Positions 10,084-19,397 of a stretch of DNA of 64,000 nt are shown here, piece by piece. A program made the translations under genes and the position numbers. Numbering within the stretch: the first letter of the stretch is position 1; each line of letters opens with the position of its first letter. The DNA is from Pelagibacterium lacus. Its GTDB lineage: Bacteria; Pseudomonadota; Alphaproteobacteria; Rhizobiales; Devosiaceae. The notes beneath the pieces are model-generated. The model saw only the letters and a program-made list of their open reading frames with translations. It ran no database searches and had not been told where the DNA came from. The stretch lies in NCBI RefSeq assembly GCF_003345525.1, contig NZ_QQNH01000009.1:1-64000 (forward strand). The letters run 5' to 3'.

Positions 10084-11166
10084 CTACCGCCTCGAAAGCC
10101 TATGCATATCAGAGAGATAGGCCACCACCATCGCGGCAATGGTGAAGGCCAGGGCCTGATGCACCAGCGCGATAGGGATATTGACCACGGACAGCAGCGT
10201 CGCAATGCCAACGCCCACCTGCAGTATGACCAGCACCCCGATGCGCGGCACCCAGCGATGGACGCCGGAAAATCCAAAACTCTTGCGCCCGACCCAGCAC
10301 ACGATCACCGCATAGAGCGCGACCAGATAGGCCAGGTTGCGGTGGTTGAACTGTACGGTCATCAGATGCTCGAACATGTTCCGCCAGGCCGGGTCGAGGG
10401 AGAACAGGCCACTGGGGATGATCGCGCCGTCCATCAGCGGCCAGGTGTTGTAGATCAGCCCCGCATTGAGCCCGGCGACCAGCGCCCCTGCCCCGATCTG
10501 GAGAAACACCAGAGCTACCAGCCCCCAGTTCGCCACCATCCAGCCGGTTCCCGGTCTTTCCCCCGCATCCACGGGTTCGAGCGTCCGTGCGACCCACACC
10601 AGCGCCATCATCAGGACGCAGGCCGCCATCAGATGCGCCGCGAGCCGGTACTGAGAAACCGAAGTCAGTTCCGAAAGCCCCGAGGAGACCATCCACCAGC
10701 CGAGAAAGCCCTGAAAGGCGCCGGCCAGGAACAGGCCGACCATCGGCCAGACCATGGTCCTCGGAATGCGCTTCTGGATGAGAAAGATGACGAAGGGCAC
10801 GGCAAAGGCGAAGCCGAGCATGCGGGCGAGGAAGCGGTGTCCCCATTCCCACCAGAAGATGAACTTGAAATCGTCCATGCCCATCCAGGCTTCGACGAGG
10901 CCGTATTGCGGGATCTGCTGGTAGGCCTGGAACTCGATCTGCCAGTCGGCGTCCGACAGCGGCGGGATGATGCCGGAGATCGGCCGCCAGCTAGTGATCG
11001 AAAGCCCGGATTCGGTCAGCCGCGTTGCACCGCCCACCACAACGATCAGCAGCACGAAGGCCGCAAGGCAGTAGAGCCAGATGCGGACGGGCTTCAAACG
11101 GTCATGATCCAGCGCAACGGCGCTGGGAGAAGTGATGGCAGTCACAGGATGTACCGGAGTTGTCAA
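10084..11166 (-). CDS. ctaA: Haem A synthase (COX15/CtaA type 2)
   Basis: Oxidises the C8 methyl of haem O to make haem A for aa3-type cytochrome oxidase. About 360 residues with eight predicted membrane spans. Haem-ligand histidines are seen in WWEWGHRFLAR, AAHLMAACVLM, FNHRNLAYL and ALVHQALAF, repeated in two four-helix halves, and VVGGATRLTESGLS is the family signature after span 1. The frame opens with TTG at 11166; GTG at 11145 is an alternative start, neither with a strong ribosome site. Divergent from the small gene at 11238. Confidence 0.95.
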   Translation of the reverse strand: MTTPVHPVTAITSPSAVALDHDRLKPVRIWLYCLAAFVLLIVVVGGATRLTESGLSITSWRPISGIIPPLSDADWQIEFQAYQQIPQYGLVEAWMGMDDFKFIFWWEWGHRFLARMLGFAFAVPFVIFLIQKRIPRTMVWPMVGLFLAGAFQGFLGWWMVSSGLSELTSVSQYRLAAHLMAACVLMMALVWVARTLEPVDAGERPGTGWMVANWGLVALVFLQIGAGALVAGLNAGLIYNTWPLMDGAIIPSGLFSLDPAWRNMFEHLMTVQFNHRNLAYLVALYAVIVCWVGRKSFGFSGVHRWVPRIGVLVILQVGVGIATLLSVVNIPIALVHQALAFTIAAMVVAYLSDMHRLSRR

Positions 11167-11237
11167 ACTGAGCCGAACTGCTAATGGGATACGATCTTGA
11201 TGGCAATGATATCAAACGCCGCAGGCAGGAGCGAGAG

Positions 11238-11444
11238 ATGACGCAACGGCAGCGCAAGGCATGGGGAACGGCCTTTTCCATTCTCTCGCTCATCATATGG
11301 GCCACGCTGGGCATGTGGGCCTATGAGCTCTTCCTGCTCGACGCCCCGACCCTGGTTCATCTGGCCTTCTTCGTGCTGTTCGGCCTTGCCTGGATCTTTC
11401 CCGCCATGGCGATCATCCGCTGGATGTCCCGCCCCGACGCCTGA
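11238..11444 (+). CDS. DUF2842 small membrane protein
   Basis: 68 residues from ATG 11238, chosen over an upstream frame from 11184 because AGGAG precedes it. Two membrane spans (about 9-31 and 36-57) and the end PAMAIIRWMSRPD match the alphaproteobacterial DUF2842 family. Function unknown. It sits divergently beside haem A synthase. Confidence 0.8.
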   Translation: MTQRQRKAWGTAFSILSLIIWATLGMWAYELFLLDAPTLVHLAFFVLFGLAWIFPAMAIIRWMSRPDA

Positions 11445-11447
11445 CCG

Positions 11448-12494
11448 TCAGGCGATATCGAGCCGCCGCCCGCGCCGCATCAGGGTAAAGACCTCCGCCG
11501 TCATCAGGACGTCGATGAACCGTTTGCGCTGGAACAATCCGTTGAGCGAAATACGCGGCAGCGCCGTCGCATGCGCCGCGTGCTCGGGGTAGAGCCCGCC
11601 CGGACGGGTGGTGACCGCCGAGGCAAATCCCAGCTCGCGGGCCGCCTCGAATTCCCGGGGCCCGGCCGCCGCCACCCCGCCGATCGGGTAGGACAGATGG
11701 CGCGGGGTTTGGCCGAACTGGGCCGCCAGCACGCTGCGCGAATGCTCGATTTCCGCCCGCATCTCGGCCGGGGGCAGCTTGGACAGCTCGAAATGATGCA
11801 CGGTATGCGCGCCGATAGTGCACAGGGGATGGTCGGCGAATCGCTTGAGCTCACTCCAATCCATGATCAGCGACCGGCAATGAGCCGCGAGGTCGAAGCC
11901 ATAGCGCTCGGCCAGGGCGCGGATGGATGCCTCGCGCTCGGGCTCGGGCATCTTGCGATAGCGCTCATAGGCAAAGGCGAAGGTGGCGTTCTTCTGGGCC
12001 AGCGTCGCCGCATCGCCATAATGCGGCCCTTCCGGCAGATCGACGGTCACGAGGTCGTGGGCGGCGATGATGTCTTCGAGCGCCTGCCACCACACCAGCC
12101 CCACGCCGTCGACCAGCGCCGTCGGGATATAGAGCGTGAAGGGTGCTCCGTGCTTCTCCAGCACCGGCAAGGCGTATTCGAGATTATCGCGATAGCCGTC
12201 ATCGAAGGTGAGCACCACGAAGGGCTTGGCCTGAGGCGCTTCGAGCCGGCGCAGCGCCTCGTCGAGATCGACGATCTCGAACCCCGCTGCCCGCACCTTG
12301 CCGATCACCGCTTCGAGGAAATCCGGGGTGATCTGCAATATGGCATTGGGCGCGAAGGCCGCCGGGCGCGTGGGCAATACGCGATGCAGGGTGAAGATCA
12401 CGCCCCGTGCCGCCGACCGGCGGCGCAGCGCCGCCGCGACGCCGGGAAGCGCCAGCATCTCGAACGCCGCTCTATAGAGGCCGTATTTCGGCAT
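11448..12494 (-). CDS. Polysaccharide deacetylase (NodB / CE4 family)
   Basis: 348 residues from ATG 12494. NodB motifs in order: TFDDGYRDN (motif 1, catalytic base and metal Asp), HTVHHFE (motif 2, metal His pair) and a degenerate motif 3 SYPIGG in place of R-x-P-[YF]. No signal peptide, so it probably acts in the cytoplasm or peripherally. It lies 7 bp after the chain-length gene, so it is co-transcribed with it and probably removes acetyl groups from the exopolysaccharide or its lipid-linked precursor. It ends convergently with the DUF2842 gene. Confidence 0.88.
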   Translation of the reverse strand: MPKYGLYRAAFEMLALPGVAAALRRRSAARGVIFTLHRVLPTRPAAFAPNAILQITPDFLEAVIGKVRAAGFEIVDLDEALRRLEAPQAKPFVVLTFDDGYRDNLEYALPVLEKHGAPFTLYIPTALVDGVGLVWWQALEDIIAAHDLVTVDLPEGPHYGDAATLAQKNATFAFAYERYRKMPEPEREASIRALAERYGFDLAAHCRSLIMDWSELKRFADHPLCTIGAHTVHHFELSKLPPAEMRAEIEHSRSVLAAQFGQTPRHLSYPIGGVAAAGPREFEAARELGFASAVTTRPGGLYPEHAAHATALPRISLNGLFQRKRFIDVLMTAEVFTLMRRGRRLDIA

Positions 12495-12501
12495 GCGTCC
12501 G

Positions 12502-14511
12502 CTAGGCCACCCGCGCCCTGCCGCTGGGCAGGGCGATGCGGTCGATCCGGGCAAAGCCCAATTGGGCCACGTCGCGCTCGATCGCATCGCAATCGGCGGC
12601 ATCTTGGCAGAGCAGCAGGCAGCGCGCGCCGGTCCCGGCAAACATCGGCAGGCTCGATCCCGTACCCGTCTGGCCGGTCACCACCACCACGCATTCATAG
12701 ATATCGGACAAGGCCTCGACCAGCGTCACGGGGCGCGGCGAATGCAGCGCCAGGCTTTCCGCCTGCCCCCAGGGCACATAAGCGAACTGACCCTTGTCGC
12801 CGCCCCGGTGCACCACATCGCCGAAATCGGCGGCCTCGGCGCAAAGATCGGTCAGCCCCAATTCGATGCCCGGCGCGCCGCTGGCGGCGTCGATCTCCGC
12901 CACGCTGATGCCATCACCGATCAGACGCGCCGAAAGCCGTTCGGCGAAGCCCTGGCCATTCGTGGCTTTATCGGCCGTTGCGACCACCAAAACCCTGTCG
13001 ATACCGGCGACCACCGAGGCGGCGATGGCATCGAGCTCCATATCGACCGGCACCGCATAGGGTACCGATTCCGCGTCCTTTTCCGGCGCCTCGGCGATGC
13101 TCACCACCGACGCAACCGGTTCGGCGCTGGCCGGCTCCGCCGCGTCCGCGACGTATGGTGCTTCCGGCTCGTCCTTTTCCACCAACGCCCGGCCCGACAG
13201 CAATTCTCTAAAGATCACCGCGCCCGCCTGCAGCAGCACCGAAACGATGCCGATCGAAATGAGGATCAGCGGGATTTGCGGTGCGGCCGGCCGCACCGGG
13301 GGCGCCGCCTCGCTGACCATGCGCACATCGGGCAGCGCCGAATTGACGTCCGAGCGGGCCGTGGCTTCCGCCAGCCGCAACAGATAGGCATTGAGCAGTT
13401 CGCGCTGCGCCGAAGCCTCGCGCTCGAGTTCGGCCAGGGCCACCCCGTCGCGCGTATCGTTGCCCGCCGTCACCTTGAGGCGTTCGAGCTCGGCTTCGAG
13501 GGAGGCCTGGAGATCGGCCTCGATCTGCGCCTGCGCTTCCAGCGCCGATGCCACGCGCCGACCCTCGGCGGCGATCTGGGATTCGATTTCCCCAATCTGG
13601 GCATCGAGCGCCCGGATGGTGGGATGGTTGGGCAGCAGCGTCGCCGAGCGCTGCGCGCGCTCGCCCTGCAGGCGGCCCACTTCCTGGCTCAATTGCTGGC
13701 CGACCGAGGAGGCCTGCACGTCCGAAACACCGGTCACCGACTGGCCGGATTCGAGCAAGGCCCGAATCAGTTGCGCCCGCGATTGCGCCGCGTTGCGCCG
13801 TTCGGCCGCCGCGGTGATCTGGGCGGAGAAATTGGATAGCTGCTGGCTGGTGAGGCTTTCATTGTTCGCCCCGACAAACAGGTCGTTGGCCACGCGGAAC
13901 TCGGCGATGGCCCGCTCGGCCGCGACCACTTCGGCGCGCAACCGCTCGATTTCCGCCTGCAGCCAGCCGGTGGTTTCGATGGTGTCGGAGATCTGCTGGC
14001 CGGCCCGGCGGCCGATATGGGCCACCGCGATGCCGTTGGCCACCCGCGCGGCGAGGTCGGGGTCGCCGGAGCGATAGGCGATGGCGATCAGGCGCGAGGA
14101 CCGCTCCTGGGAGACGGCGAGGTCATCGGCGATGGTCGCGATGATCTGCTCGTCGCTCCGCCCGGCAAACCCGGGGTCCTCGCGCAGCCCAAGGGCGTCG
14201 ATAGTGGCCCGGATCGTATCGCGCGACTTGATCAGCTCGATCTGGCTGGCGACGGCGGCCTCGTCGATGAGATAGGCTTCCGGTCCATTGGAAATCGTGC
14301 TCGCCGATATGGGATTTCCACGCGGCTCCACCAGCAGTTCGGCCCGCGATTCATAGGACTTGGGCACGAAAAGCAGCACCGCATAGGCCAGTCCGCACAG
14401 CAATACGGTGACGAGAGCCATGCGCGGCAACGCCTTGCCCAGGGCGCGCAGGATCAGCCCCACATCGATGCTGGCTTCGGGCAGTTCACCCCGATGTGCG
14501 AAATCAGACAT
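12502..14511 (-). CDS. Wzz/GumC-type polysaccharide chain-length protein with P-loop-less kinase-like tail
   Basis: 669 residues. A Wzz domain starts with a membrane span (about 31-50), continues into a long periplasmic coiled-coil region (about 170-380), then a proline-rich segment (PPVRPAAPQIP) and a second span near 415-435. The cytoplasmic C-terminal ~230 residues have the layout of the tyrosine autokinase domain (beta-strand VLVVATAD, later YECVVVVTGQ), but at the Walker A position there is ADKATNGQGF rather than a GxxGxGKS/T loop, and no tyrosine cluster follows. It should set chain length of the exopolysaccharide without ATP-driven phosphorylation, or depend on a kinase elsewhere. Divergent from the export lipoprotein gene. 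Confidence 0.88.
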   Translation of the reverse strand: MSDFAHRGELPEASIDVGLILRALGKALPRMALVTVLLCGLAYAVLLFVPKSYESRAELLVEPRGNPISASTISNGPEAYLIDEAAVASQIELIKSRDTIRATIDALGLREDPGFAGRSDEQIIATIADDLAVSQERSSRLIAIAYRSGDPDLAARVANGIAVAHIGRRAGQQISDTIETTGWLQAEIERLRAEVVAAERAIAEFRVANDLFVGANNESLTSQQLSNFSAQITAAAERRNAAQSRAQLIRALLESGQSVTGVSDVQASSVGQQLSQEVGRLQGERAQRSATLLPNHPTIRALDAQIGEIESQIAAEGRRVASALEAQAQIEADLQASLEAELERLKVTAGNDTRDGVALAELEREASAQRELLNAYLLRLAEATARSDVNSALPDVRMVSEAAPPVRPAAPQIPLILISIGIVSVLLQAGAVIFRELLSGRALVEKDEPEAPYVADAAEPASAEPVASVVSIAEAPEKDAESVPYAVPVDMELDAIAASVVAGIDRVLVVATADKATNGQGFAERLSARLIGDGISVAEIDAASGAPGIELGLTDLCAEAADFGDVVHRGGDKGQFAYVPWGQAESLALHSPRPVTLVEALSDIYECVVVVTGQTGTGSSLPMFAGTGARCLLLCQDAADCDAIERDVAQLGFARIDRIALPSGRARVA

Positions 14512-14641
14512 AGACCGTATCCTCTGCTATACCCTGCGTTATGGCGGGGGCATGGTAAGTATTCGGTTAAGGCAGGGCCTGCGATAAGAGGATTTTAACG
14601 ATAGCGTGTGACATGTGGACGGGCTGAATCTGGGGTCTGCC

Positions 14642-15193
14642 ATGCGTCTCTTGCGATCTGTCCTGCTGCTCTTGCCTCTCGTTATGGGAGCCTGCGCCCA
14701 TGGCTCGTCGGCGACCTATCTCGTCGAGCAGGCCGGCCCCTACCGGCTGGACAGCGGCGACGTGCTGCGCGTCAGCGTCTATGGCGACGAGAGCCTGACC
14801 AACACCTATCGCATCGACGATGCCGGCAATCTCGCCATGCCGCTGATCGGCAGCGTTCCCGCCCGTGGTTCGACCACCCAGGACCTGACCGGCCGCATCG
14901 CGTCCAAACTGGCCGCCGGCTATCTGCGCAGCCCCAATGTCGCGGTCGAGGTGGCCGAATACCGTCCCTTCTTCATTCAGGGCGCCGTGGGCTCGTCCGG
15001 CCAGTTCGCCTATGTCTACGGCATGACCGCGCGTGCCGCGATCAGCGCGGCGGGCGGCTTCACCGAAACCGCGAGCCGGGACACCGTCACCATCTATCGC
15101 CGCCAGGGCAATGAGATGGTCAAGGGCAATGTCGGGCTCGATTTCCCCATCCTGCCCGGAGATACCATCGTCGTTTCCGAACGCTGGTTCTAA
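14642..15193 (+). CDS. Wza/ExoF-like polysaccharide export lipoprotein
   Basis: 183 residues from ATG 14642; a GTG at 14615 in frame is less likely. The N-terminus has a signal peptide with lipobox VMGAC (Cys18), placing it on the outer membrane. A poly-export (PES) domain begins YRLDSGDVLRVSVYGDE, followed by an SLBB-like domain (FFIQGAVGSSGQFAYVYG, AISAAGGFTETASRD). It is shorter than Wza (about 380 residues) and lacks the C-terminal transmembrane helix, so it is closer to the short KpsD/ExoF-like partners. First gene of the plus-strand EPS operon; the next starts 4 bp after its stop. Confidence 0.88.
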   Translation: MRLLRSVLLLLPLVMGACAHGSSATYLVEQAGPYRLDSGDVLRVSVYGDESLTNTYRIDDAGNLAMPLIGSVPARGSTTQDLTGRIASKLAAGYLRSPNVAVEVAEYRPFFIQGAVGSSGQFAYVYGMTARAAISAAGGFTETASRDTVTIYRRQGNEMVKGNVGLDFPILPGDTIVVSERWF

Positions 15194-15196
15194 GCG

Positions 15197-16321
15197 GTGC
15201 CGGAGCGCCCCCTTCGCATTCTGGAGATCATGCGCGCGCCGGTTGGGGGGCTGTTCCGCCATGTCGCCGATCTCACCGTCGAACTCGCCCGGCGCGGCCA
15301 TGCCATCGGCATCGTCGCCGATAGCGGCAGCGGCGATGCGGCGACCCAGGATCGCCTCGACAGCCTCGCCACCCATGCCAGCCTCGGCATCCACCGCCTG
15401 CCCATCCCGCGCCTCCTCGGCATGAGCGACGCCACGACACCGTTGAAAATCAGGCGCTTGGCCCGGGAACTGGATGTTTCGATTCTGCATGGCCACGGCG
15501 CGAAGGGCGGCTTTTGCGCCCGGATGGCGCGGCTCGGTAAATCCGATCCGAAGGCGCTTTACACCCCTCATGGTGGGGCCCTGCATTTCGATCCCAGATC
15601 GCTGCAGGGGCGCCTGTTCATGCAGATCGAACGGCTTCTGCTGCCGGCCAGCGACGCCGTGGTCTTCGAAAGCGCCTACGCGAAGGACGTTTTCGCCGAC
15701 AAGGTCGCGGTTCCGCGCTGCCCCGCGCCGGTCATCCACAACGGCCTCGCCCCCGCCGAATTTGAGCCGGTCATCCCCACCGACGACGCGGCCGATTTCG
15801 TCTATGTCGGCGAATTGCGCATGCTCAAGGGCATCGACCTGCTGGTCGAGGCGCTGGCCCCGCTCGCGGCCGCCGATGGCCGCCCGGCCACGCTGGTCAT
15901 GGCCGGTGACGGGCCGGATCGGAACGGATTGACGGCGCGCATCGAGGCGCTCGGGCTGTCGGGCCGGGTCACCCTCGCCGGCGTGCAGCCCGCACGCCAG
16001 ATGTTCGCCCGCGGGCGCTGCGTGGTGGTTCCGTCCCGCGCCGAATCCCTGCCCTATATCGTGCTCGAAGCGGCTGCCGCCGGCCGGCCGGTCATCGCCA
16101 CCCGGGTCGGCGGCATTCCGGAAATCTTCGGCCCCACCGCCGATGATCTCATCGCCTCCGACGAGGTCGAGGCCCTGCGGACCGCGATGGCGGACTGGCT
16201 CTCCGACCCTTCCCGGCACGAAGCGGCGGCGGTGCGGCGCCTGGCCTTCATCCGGGATCGCTTCTCGCTCAGGACCATGGCCGACCAGGTCGAAAGCCTT
16301 TACCGCCAATTGGCGCAATAG
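15197..16321 (+). CDS. GT4 family glycosyltransferase
   Basis: 374 residues, GTG start 4 bp after the upstream gene. Typical GT-B layout: N-terminal acceptor domain with GGLFRHVADLTVELARRGH, then a nucleotide-sugar domain with FVYVGELRMLKGIDLL, and the E-x7-E motif ESLPYIVLE followed by GRPVIATRVGGIPEI. Likely adds a sugar to the undecaprenyl-diphosphate-linked EPS repeat on the cytoplasmic face. It is the only dedicated elongating glycosyltransferase in this locus, so the repeat is short or other genes lie elsewhere. Confidence 0.92.
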   Translation: MPERPLRILEIMRAPVGGLFRHVADLTVELARRGHAIGIVADSGSGDAATQDRLDSLATHASLGIHRLPIPRLLGMSDATTPLKIRRLARELDVSILHGHGAKGGFCARMARLGKSDPKALYTPHGGALHFDPRSLQGRLFMQIERLLLPASDAVVFESAYAKDVFADKVAVPRCPAPVIHNGLAPAEFEPVIPTDDAADFVYVGELRMLKGIDLLVEALAPLAAADGRPATLVMAGDGPDRNGLTARIEALGLSGRVTLAGVQPARQMFARGRCVVVPSRAESLPYIVLEAAAAGRPVIATRVGGIPEIFGPTADDLIASDEVEALRTAMADWLSDPSRHEAAAVRRLAFIRDRFSLRTMADQVESLYRQLAQ

Positions 16322-16416
16322 AAACATCTGTATCCCCCGCTTTCACCGAGTCTTCACCTCTCTGGGCCTAGTTTCGCACCAGTATCCTTTGTGTTTTGCG
16401 TAAGGGCGTGGGGCCA

Positions 16417-17931
16417 ATGTATCGGGTCGACCCAAAAGAAGCCGTGCTCAGTCATCTGGACAAGCCGGGCGGCGAGCGAGCGAGTACATTGTCGAGCCGG
16501 GCCGAAGCCTTCATGCGCGCCCATATCCAGCCCGGCCTGTCGCACAAGGTGGTGTCGGGAGTCGCCCAGATCGTCGAAGCGGGCGCCCTCCTCATCCTGG
16601 GCATCGGCATCTATGCCTATTATCTGGCCTTTACCGATGCCGGCATCTACCTGCCGCTGATCCTGGGCATGGTGCTGGCCGCCAATATCGCCTTCAACAT
16701 CGCGCGGACCCATCGCATCGCCTCCTACCGCACCCAGTTCGCCCAGATCTGGCGCGTGCTGGCGGGCTGGTCGGGGGTGTTCGCCACCGCGCTCGTCGTG
16801 CTGTTCGTCCTCAAGGCGGGCGAGTCCATTTCCCGCGTCTGGCTGGTGAGTTGGTTCCTCAGCGGCTCGATCATGCTCATCGTGCTCCGCACCGGCCTGC
16901 GTGCGTTGATCATGCGCTGGTCCGCCGAGGGCAAGCTCAAGCGCCGCACCGTCATCGTCGGCGGCGGCCCGGACGCGGAGGCGCTTATCGACACCATATC
17001 GCGCGGCGCCTCGAGCGACATCGAGCTCATCGGGCTGTTCGACGACCGCGACGGCGCCCGCTCGCCCGAGCAGATCGGCGGGCTCTACAAGCTGGGGCGC
17101 GTGGCCGATCTCGTGGAATTCGCGCGCCGGGCCCGCATCGACCTGGTCATCGTCTCCATGCCGCTTTCGGCGGAGGCCCGCGTGCTCGAAATGCTGCGCC
17201 AGCTCTGGGTGCTGCCCGTCGATATCCGCCTCTCGGCGCATATGAGCAAGCTGCGCTTCACCGACAAGACCTATTCCTATGTTGGCGACCTGCCGGTGTT
17301 CGACATCGCCGACCGGCCGATTTCCGATTGGAACCTCGTCTTCAAATGGGTGTTCGACAGGACCGTGGCCCTGGCCGCGATCGTCCTCCTCTCGCCGGTG
17401 ATGCTGGCGACCGCCATCGCCATCAAGGCGACGAGCAAGGGCCCGATCCTGTTCCGGCAGCAACGGCACGGGTTCAACAACGAACTGATCGACGTCTACA
17501 AATTCCGCTCCATGTACACCGACATGAGCGATGCGAAGGCCTCTAGGCTCGTGACCCGCGACGATCCGCGCGTCACTCCCGTCGGCCGCGTCATCCGCAA
17601 GACCTCGATCGACGAACTGCCCCAGCTCTTCAACGTACTCAAGGGCGAATTGTCCATCGTCGGCCCGCGCCCGCATGCCCTGCAGGCCAAGGCCGCCAAC
17701 CGGCTCTATCATGAGGCCGTGGATGGCTATTTCGCCCGCCACAAGGTCAAGCCCGGCATCACCGGCTGGGCGCAGATCAATGGCTGGCGGGGCGAAACCG
17801 ATACGGTCGAAAAGCTTATGGCCCGTGTCGACCATGACCTCTATTACATCGAGAACTGGTCGATCCTGTTCGATCTCTACATCGTCGTCATGACGCCGGT
17901 CAGCCTGTTCAATTCAGAGAACGCCTACTGA
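16417..17931 (+). CDS. Undecaprenyl-phosphate sugar-1-phosphate transferase (WcaJ/WbaP-type)
   Basis: 504 residues from ATG 16417 (AAGGGCGTGGGG upstream; an earlier TTG is less likely). Four N-terminal membrane spans, a Rossmann-like middle region (TVIVGGGPDAEAL), a fifth hydrophobic segment and the C-terminal catalytic sugar-transferase domain: FKWVFDRTVAL, KGPILFRQQRHG, KFRSMYTD, DELPQLFNVLKGELSIVGPRP and KPGITGWAQI. It primes EPS synthesis by loading the first sugar phosphate on the lipid carrier. About 95 bp separate it from the GT4 gene, the largest gap in the plus-strand EPS genes. Confidence 0.94.
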   Translation: MYRVDPKEAVLSHLDKPGGERASTLSSRAEAFMRAHIQPGLSHKVVSGVAQIVEAGALLILGIGIYAYYLAFTDAGIYLPLILGMVLAANIAFNIARTHRIASYRTQFAQIWRVLAGWSGVFATALVVLFVLKAGESISRVWLVSWFLSGSIMLIVLRTGLRALIMRWSAEGKLKRRTVIVGGGPDAEALIDTISRGASSDIELIGLFDDRDGARSPEQIGGLYKLGRVADLVEFARRARIDLVIVSMPLSAEARVLEMLRQLWVLPVDIRLSAHMSKLRFTDKTYSYVGDLPVFDIADRPISDWNLVFKWVFDRTVALAAIVLLSPVMLATAIAIKATSKGPILFRQQRHGFNNELIDVYKFRSMYTDMSDAKASRLVTRDDPRVTPVGRVIRKTSIDELPQLFNVLKGELSIVGPRPHALQAKAANRLYHEAVDGYFARHKVKPGITGWAQINGWRGETDTVEKLMARVDHDLYYIENWSILFDLYIVVMTPVSLFNSENAY

Positions 17932-17933
17932 GG

Positions 17934-19397
17934 ATGAACATGACTCATGCCTCGCTGCGTTTCGCCGGACTGGCTGCCCTTGCCTTTCTGGGCCTGCCAA
18001 TGCTCGCCGACACCGCCCGGGCCGATAGTGAATTCTGCATCGAATGCATGGAGGTCCGGGTCGGGCCACCCGTGGTGGTTCGGGGTCCCTTCCCCGACGA
18101 ACTGGACGCGCCTTTCACGTCCCTGCAGCTCAGGGACGGGTCCTTCCGCGGCTTCAGCGCCAACGGTTCGACCTATGCCATCGACGGCGCCAGCCTGTGG
18201 GATTTGAGCGGTCCGCGCCGCGAGGTTCTGCAGGCCGGCCAACCGGGCGAGGAGAGCGAGTGCGGACGCTGGCTGACTTCCACCATCCGTTCCGGTGCCT
18301 CGGTCCTTGGTTTCGTGCACCAGGAAAGCATCTGCGACTACGGCCCGCAGGGACAGACCGACAAGACGATGGCAATCGCGACATCGACCGATGACGGGCT
18401 GACCTGGACGGATCTGGGCACGGTCATTACCGGACCGGATTCGCCACGCCCTGGAACGACCTCCGGCGAGGGCGACTGCACGATGGTCGATGGGATGGAC
18501 GGCTATCTTTACGCCTATTGCCTGCGCAATTCCGATTGGCAGACGATCGCGGCCCGAGCCCGTGCGGCCGAGCCGGCGGTGTGGCACAAATTTCATGAGG
18601 GCGGCTGGACCGAACCGGGACTGGACGGCGAGGCAACGGCCATCGGCTTTCTGGGACCGGGCGCCGGTTACCTGACGCAGCACGACAGGGTCGCCACCAT
18701 CACCAACGATCCATGGTTCGGCGGGCTCCGATTGTCGCTTTCGGCGGACAAGGTTTCCTTCGTCGATATCGAGGAACCCCTCATCGCCGTTGACGGGTCC
18801 GATTGGGACCGGCCGGCCGATACCGATCTCATCGCCTATATCACCATCGTGAATCCCCAGGACGGCAGCAACGCCGTCGATGACCGGTTTGTGCTCAGCT
18901 ACATCTACATCCCCCCGGGAAAGGGGTTCGAAAGCCGCTATCTGGTGCATCGCGAGGTGGCGCTCTCCATGCAAGCGCGGCCGCTTGCCGTGCAGGCCGG
19001 CGTGGCCCTCACCCGCTGGACGGCCCCTCTCCATGCGACCCATGTCACCTCCACCGGACCGTTGACGGGCGATCTGCTTGGCTACCGGCGCGATGCCATC
19101 GTGGCCTATATGCTGACCCAGCCGCCGCAAGACGCAGCCGGCGTCAAAATCGCCGAGTGCTCGAGGGACGTGTCCGGGCGGTTGGATCATGTGCTCGCCG
19201 AGGAGCGCGACTGCGAAACCGGGGGATATGCCTGGCAGCGCACCGCGGGCTGGCTCTATGGGGAGGAACAGCCAGGCACGGTGCCGGTCTATCGCTGCGT
19301 CAATGTAAAGATGGAGACCCATTTCGCTTCCAGCGCCTCGGACTGCGAAGGGCGCGGCGCCATGGAATACCGGCTCGGCTACGGGCTTCTGCCATGA
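17934..19397 (+). CDS. Secreted Asp-box (BNR-like) beta-propeller protein
   Basis: 487 residues. A signal peptide ends near residue 30 (TARA before DSE). The mature protein is rich in beta-strands with an Asp-box STDDGLTWTD, a sialidase/propeller mark, plus a paired-Cys start (FCIECME) and about eight further cysteines. It begins 3 bp after the priming transferase and its stop overlaps the ATG of the polymerase, so it belongs to the EPS operon. It could bind, trim or cap the exported polymer; no catalytic sialidase residues could be confirmed. Specific function unknown. Confidence 0.7.
   Translation: MNMTHASLRFAGLAALAFLGLPMLADTARADSEFCIECMEVRVGPPVVVRGPFPDELDAPFTSLQLRDGSFRGFSANGSTYAIDGASLWDLSGPRREVLQAGQPGEESECGRWLTSTIRSGASVLGFVHQESICDYGPQGQTDKTMAIATSTDDGLTWTDLGTVITGPDSPRPGTTSGEGDCTMVDGMDGYLYAYCLRNSDWQTIAARARAAEPAVWHKFHEGGWTEPGLDGEATAIGFLGPGAGYLTQHDRVATITNDPWFGGLRLSLSADKVSFVDIEEPLIAVDGSDWDRPADTDLIAYITIVNPQDGSNAVDDRFVLSYIYIPPGKGFESRYLVHREVALSMQARPLAVQAGVALTRWTAPLHATHVTSTGPLTGDLLGYRRDAIVAYMLTQPPQDAAGVKIAECSRDVSGRLDHVLAEERDCETGGYAWQRTAGWLYGEEQPGTVPVYRCVNVKMETHFASSASDCEGRGAMEYRLGYGLLP

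Noticed and set aside
14567-16327. 586-codon frame antisense to the export lipoprotein and GT4 genes
   Set aside because: Antisense shadow of two genes with clear family motifs.
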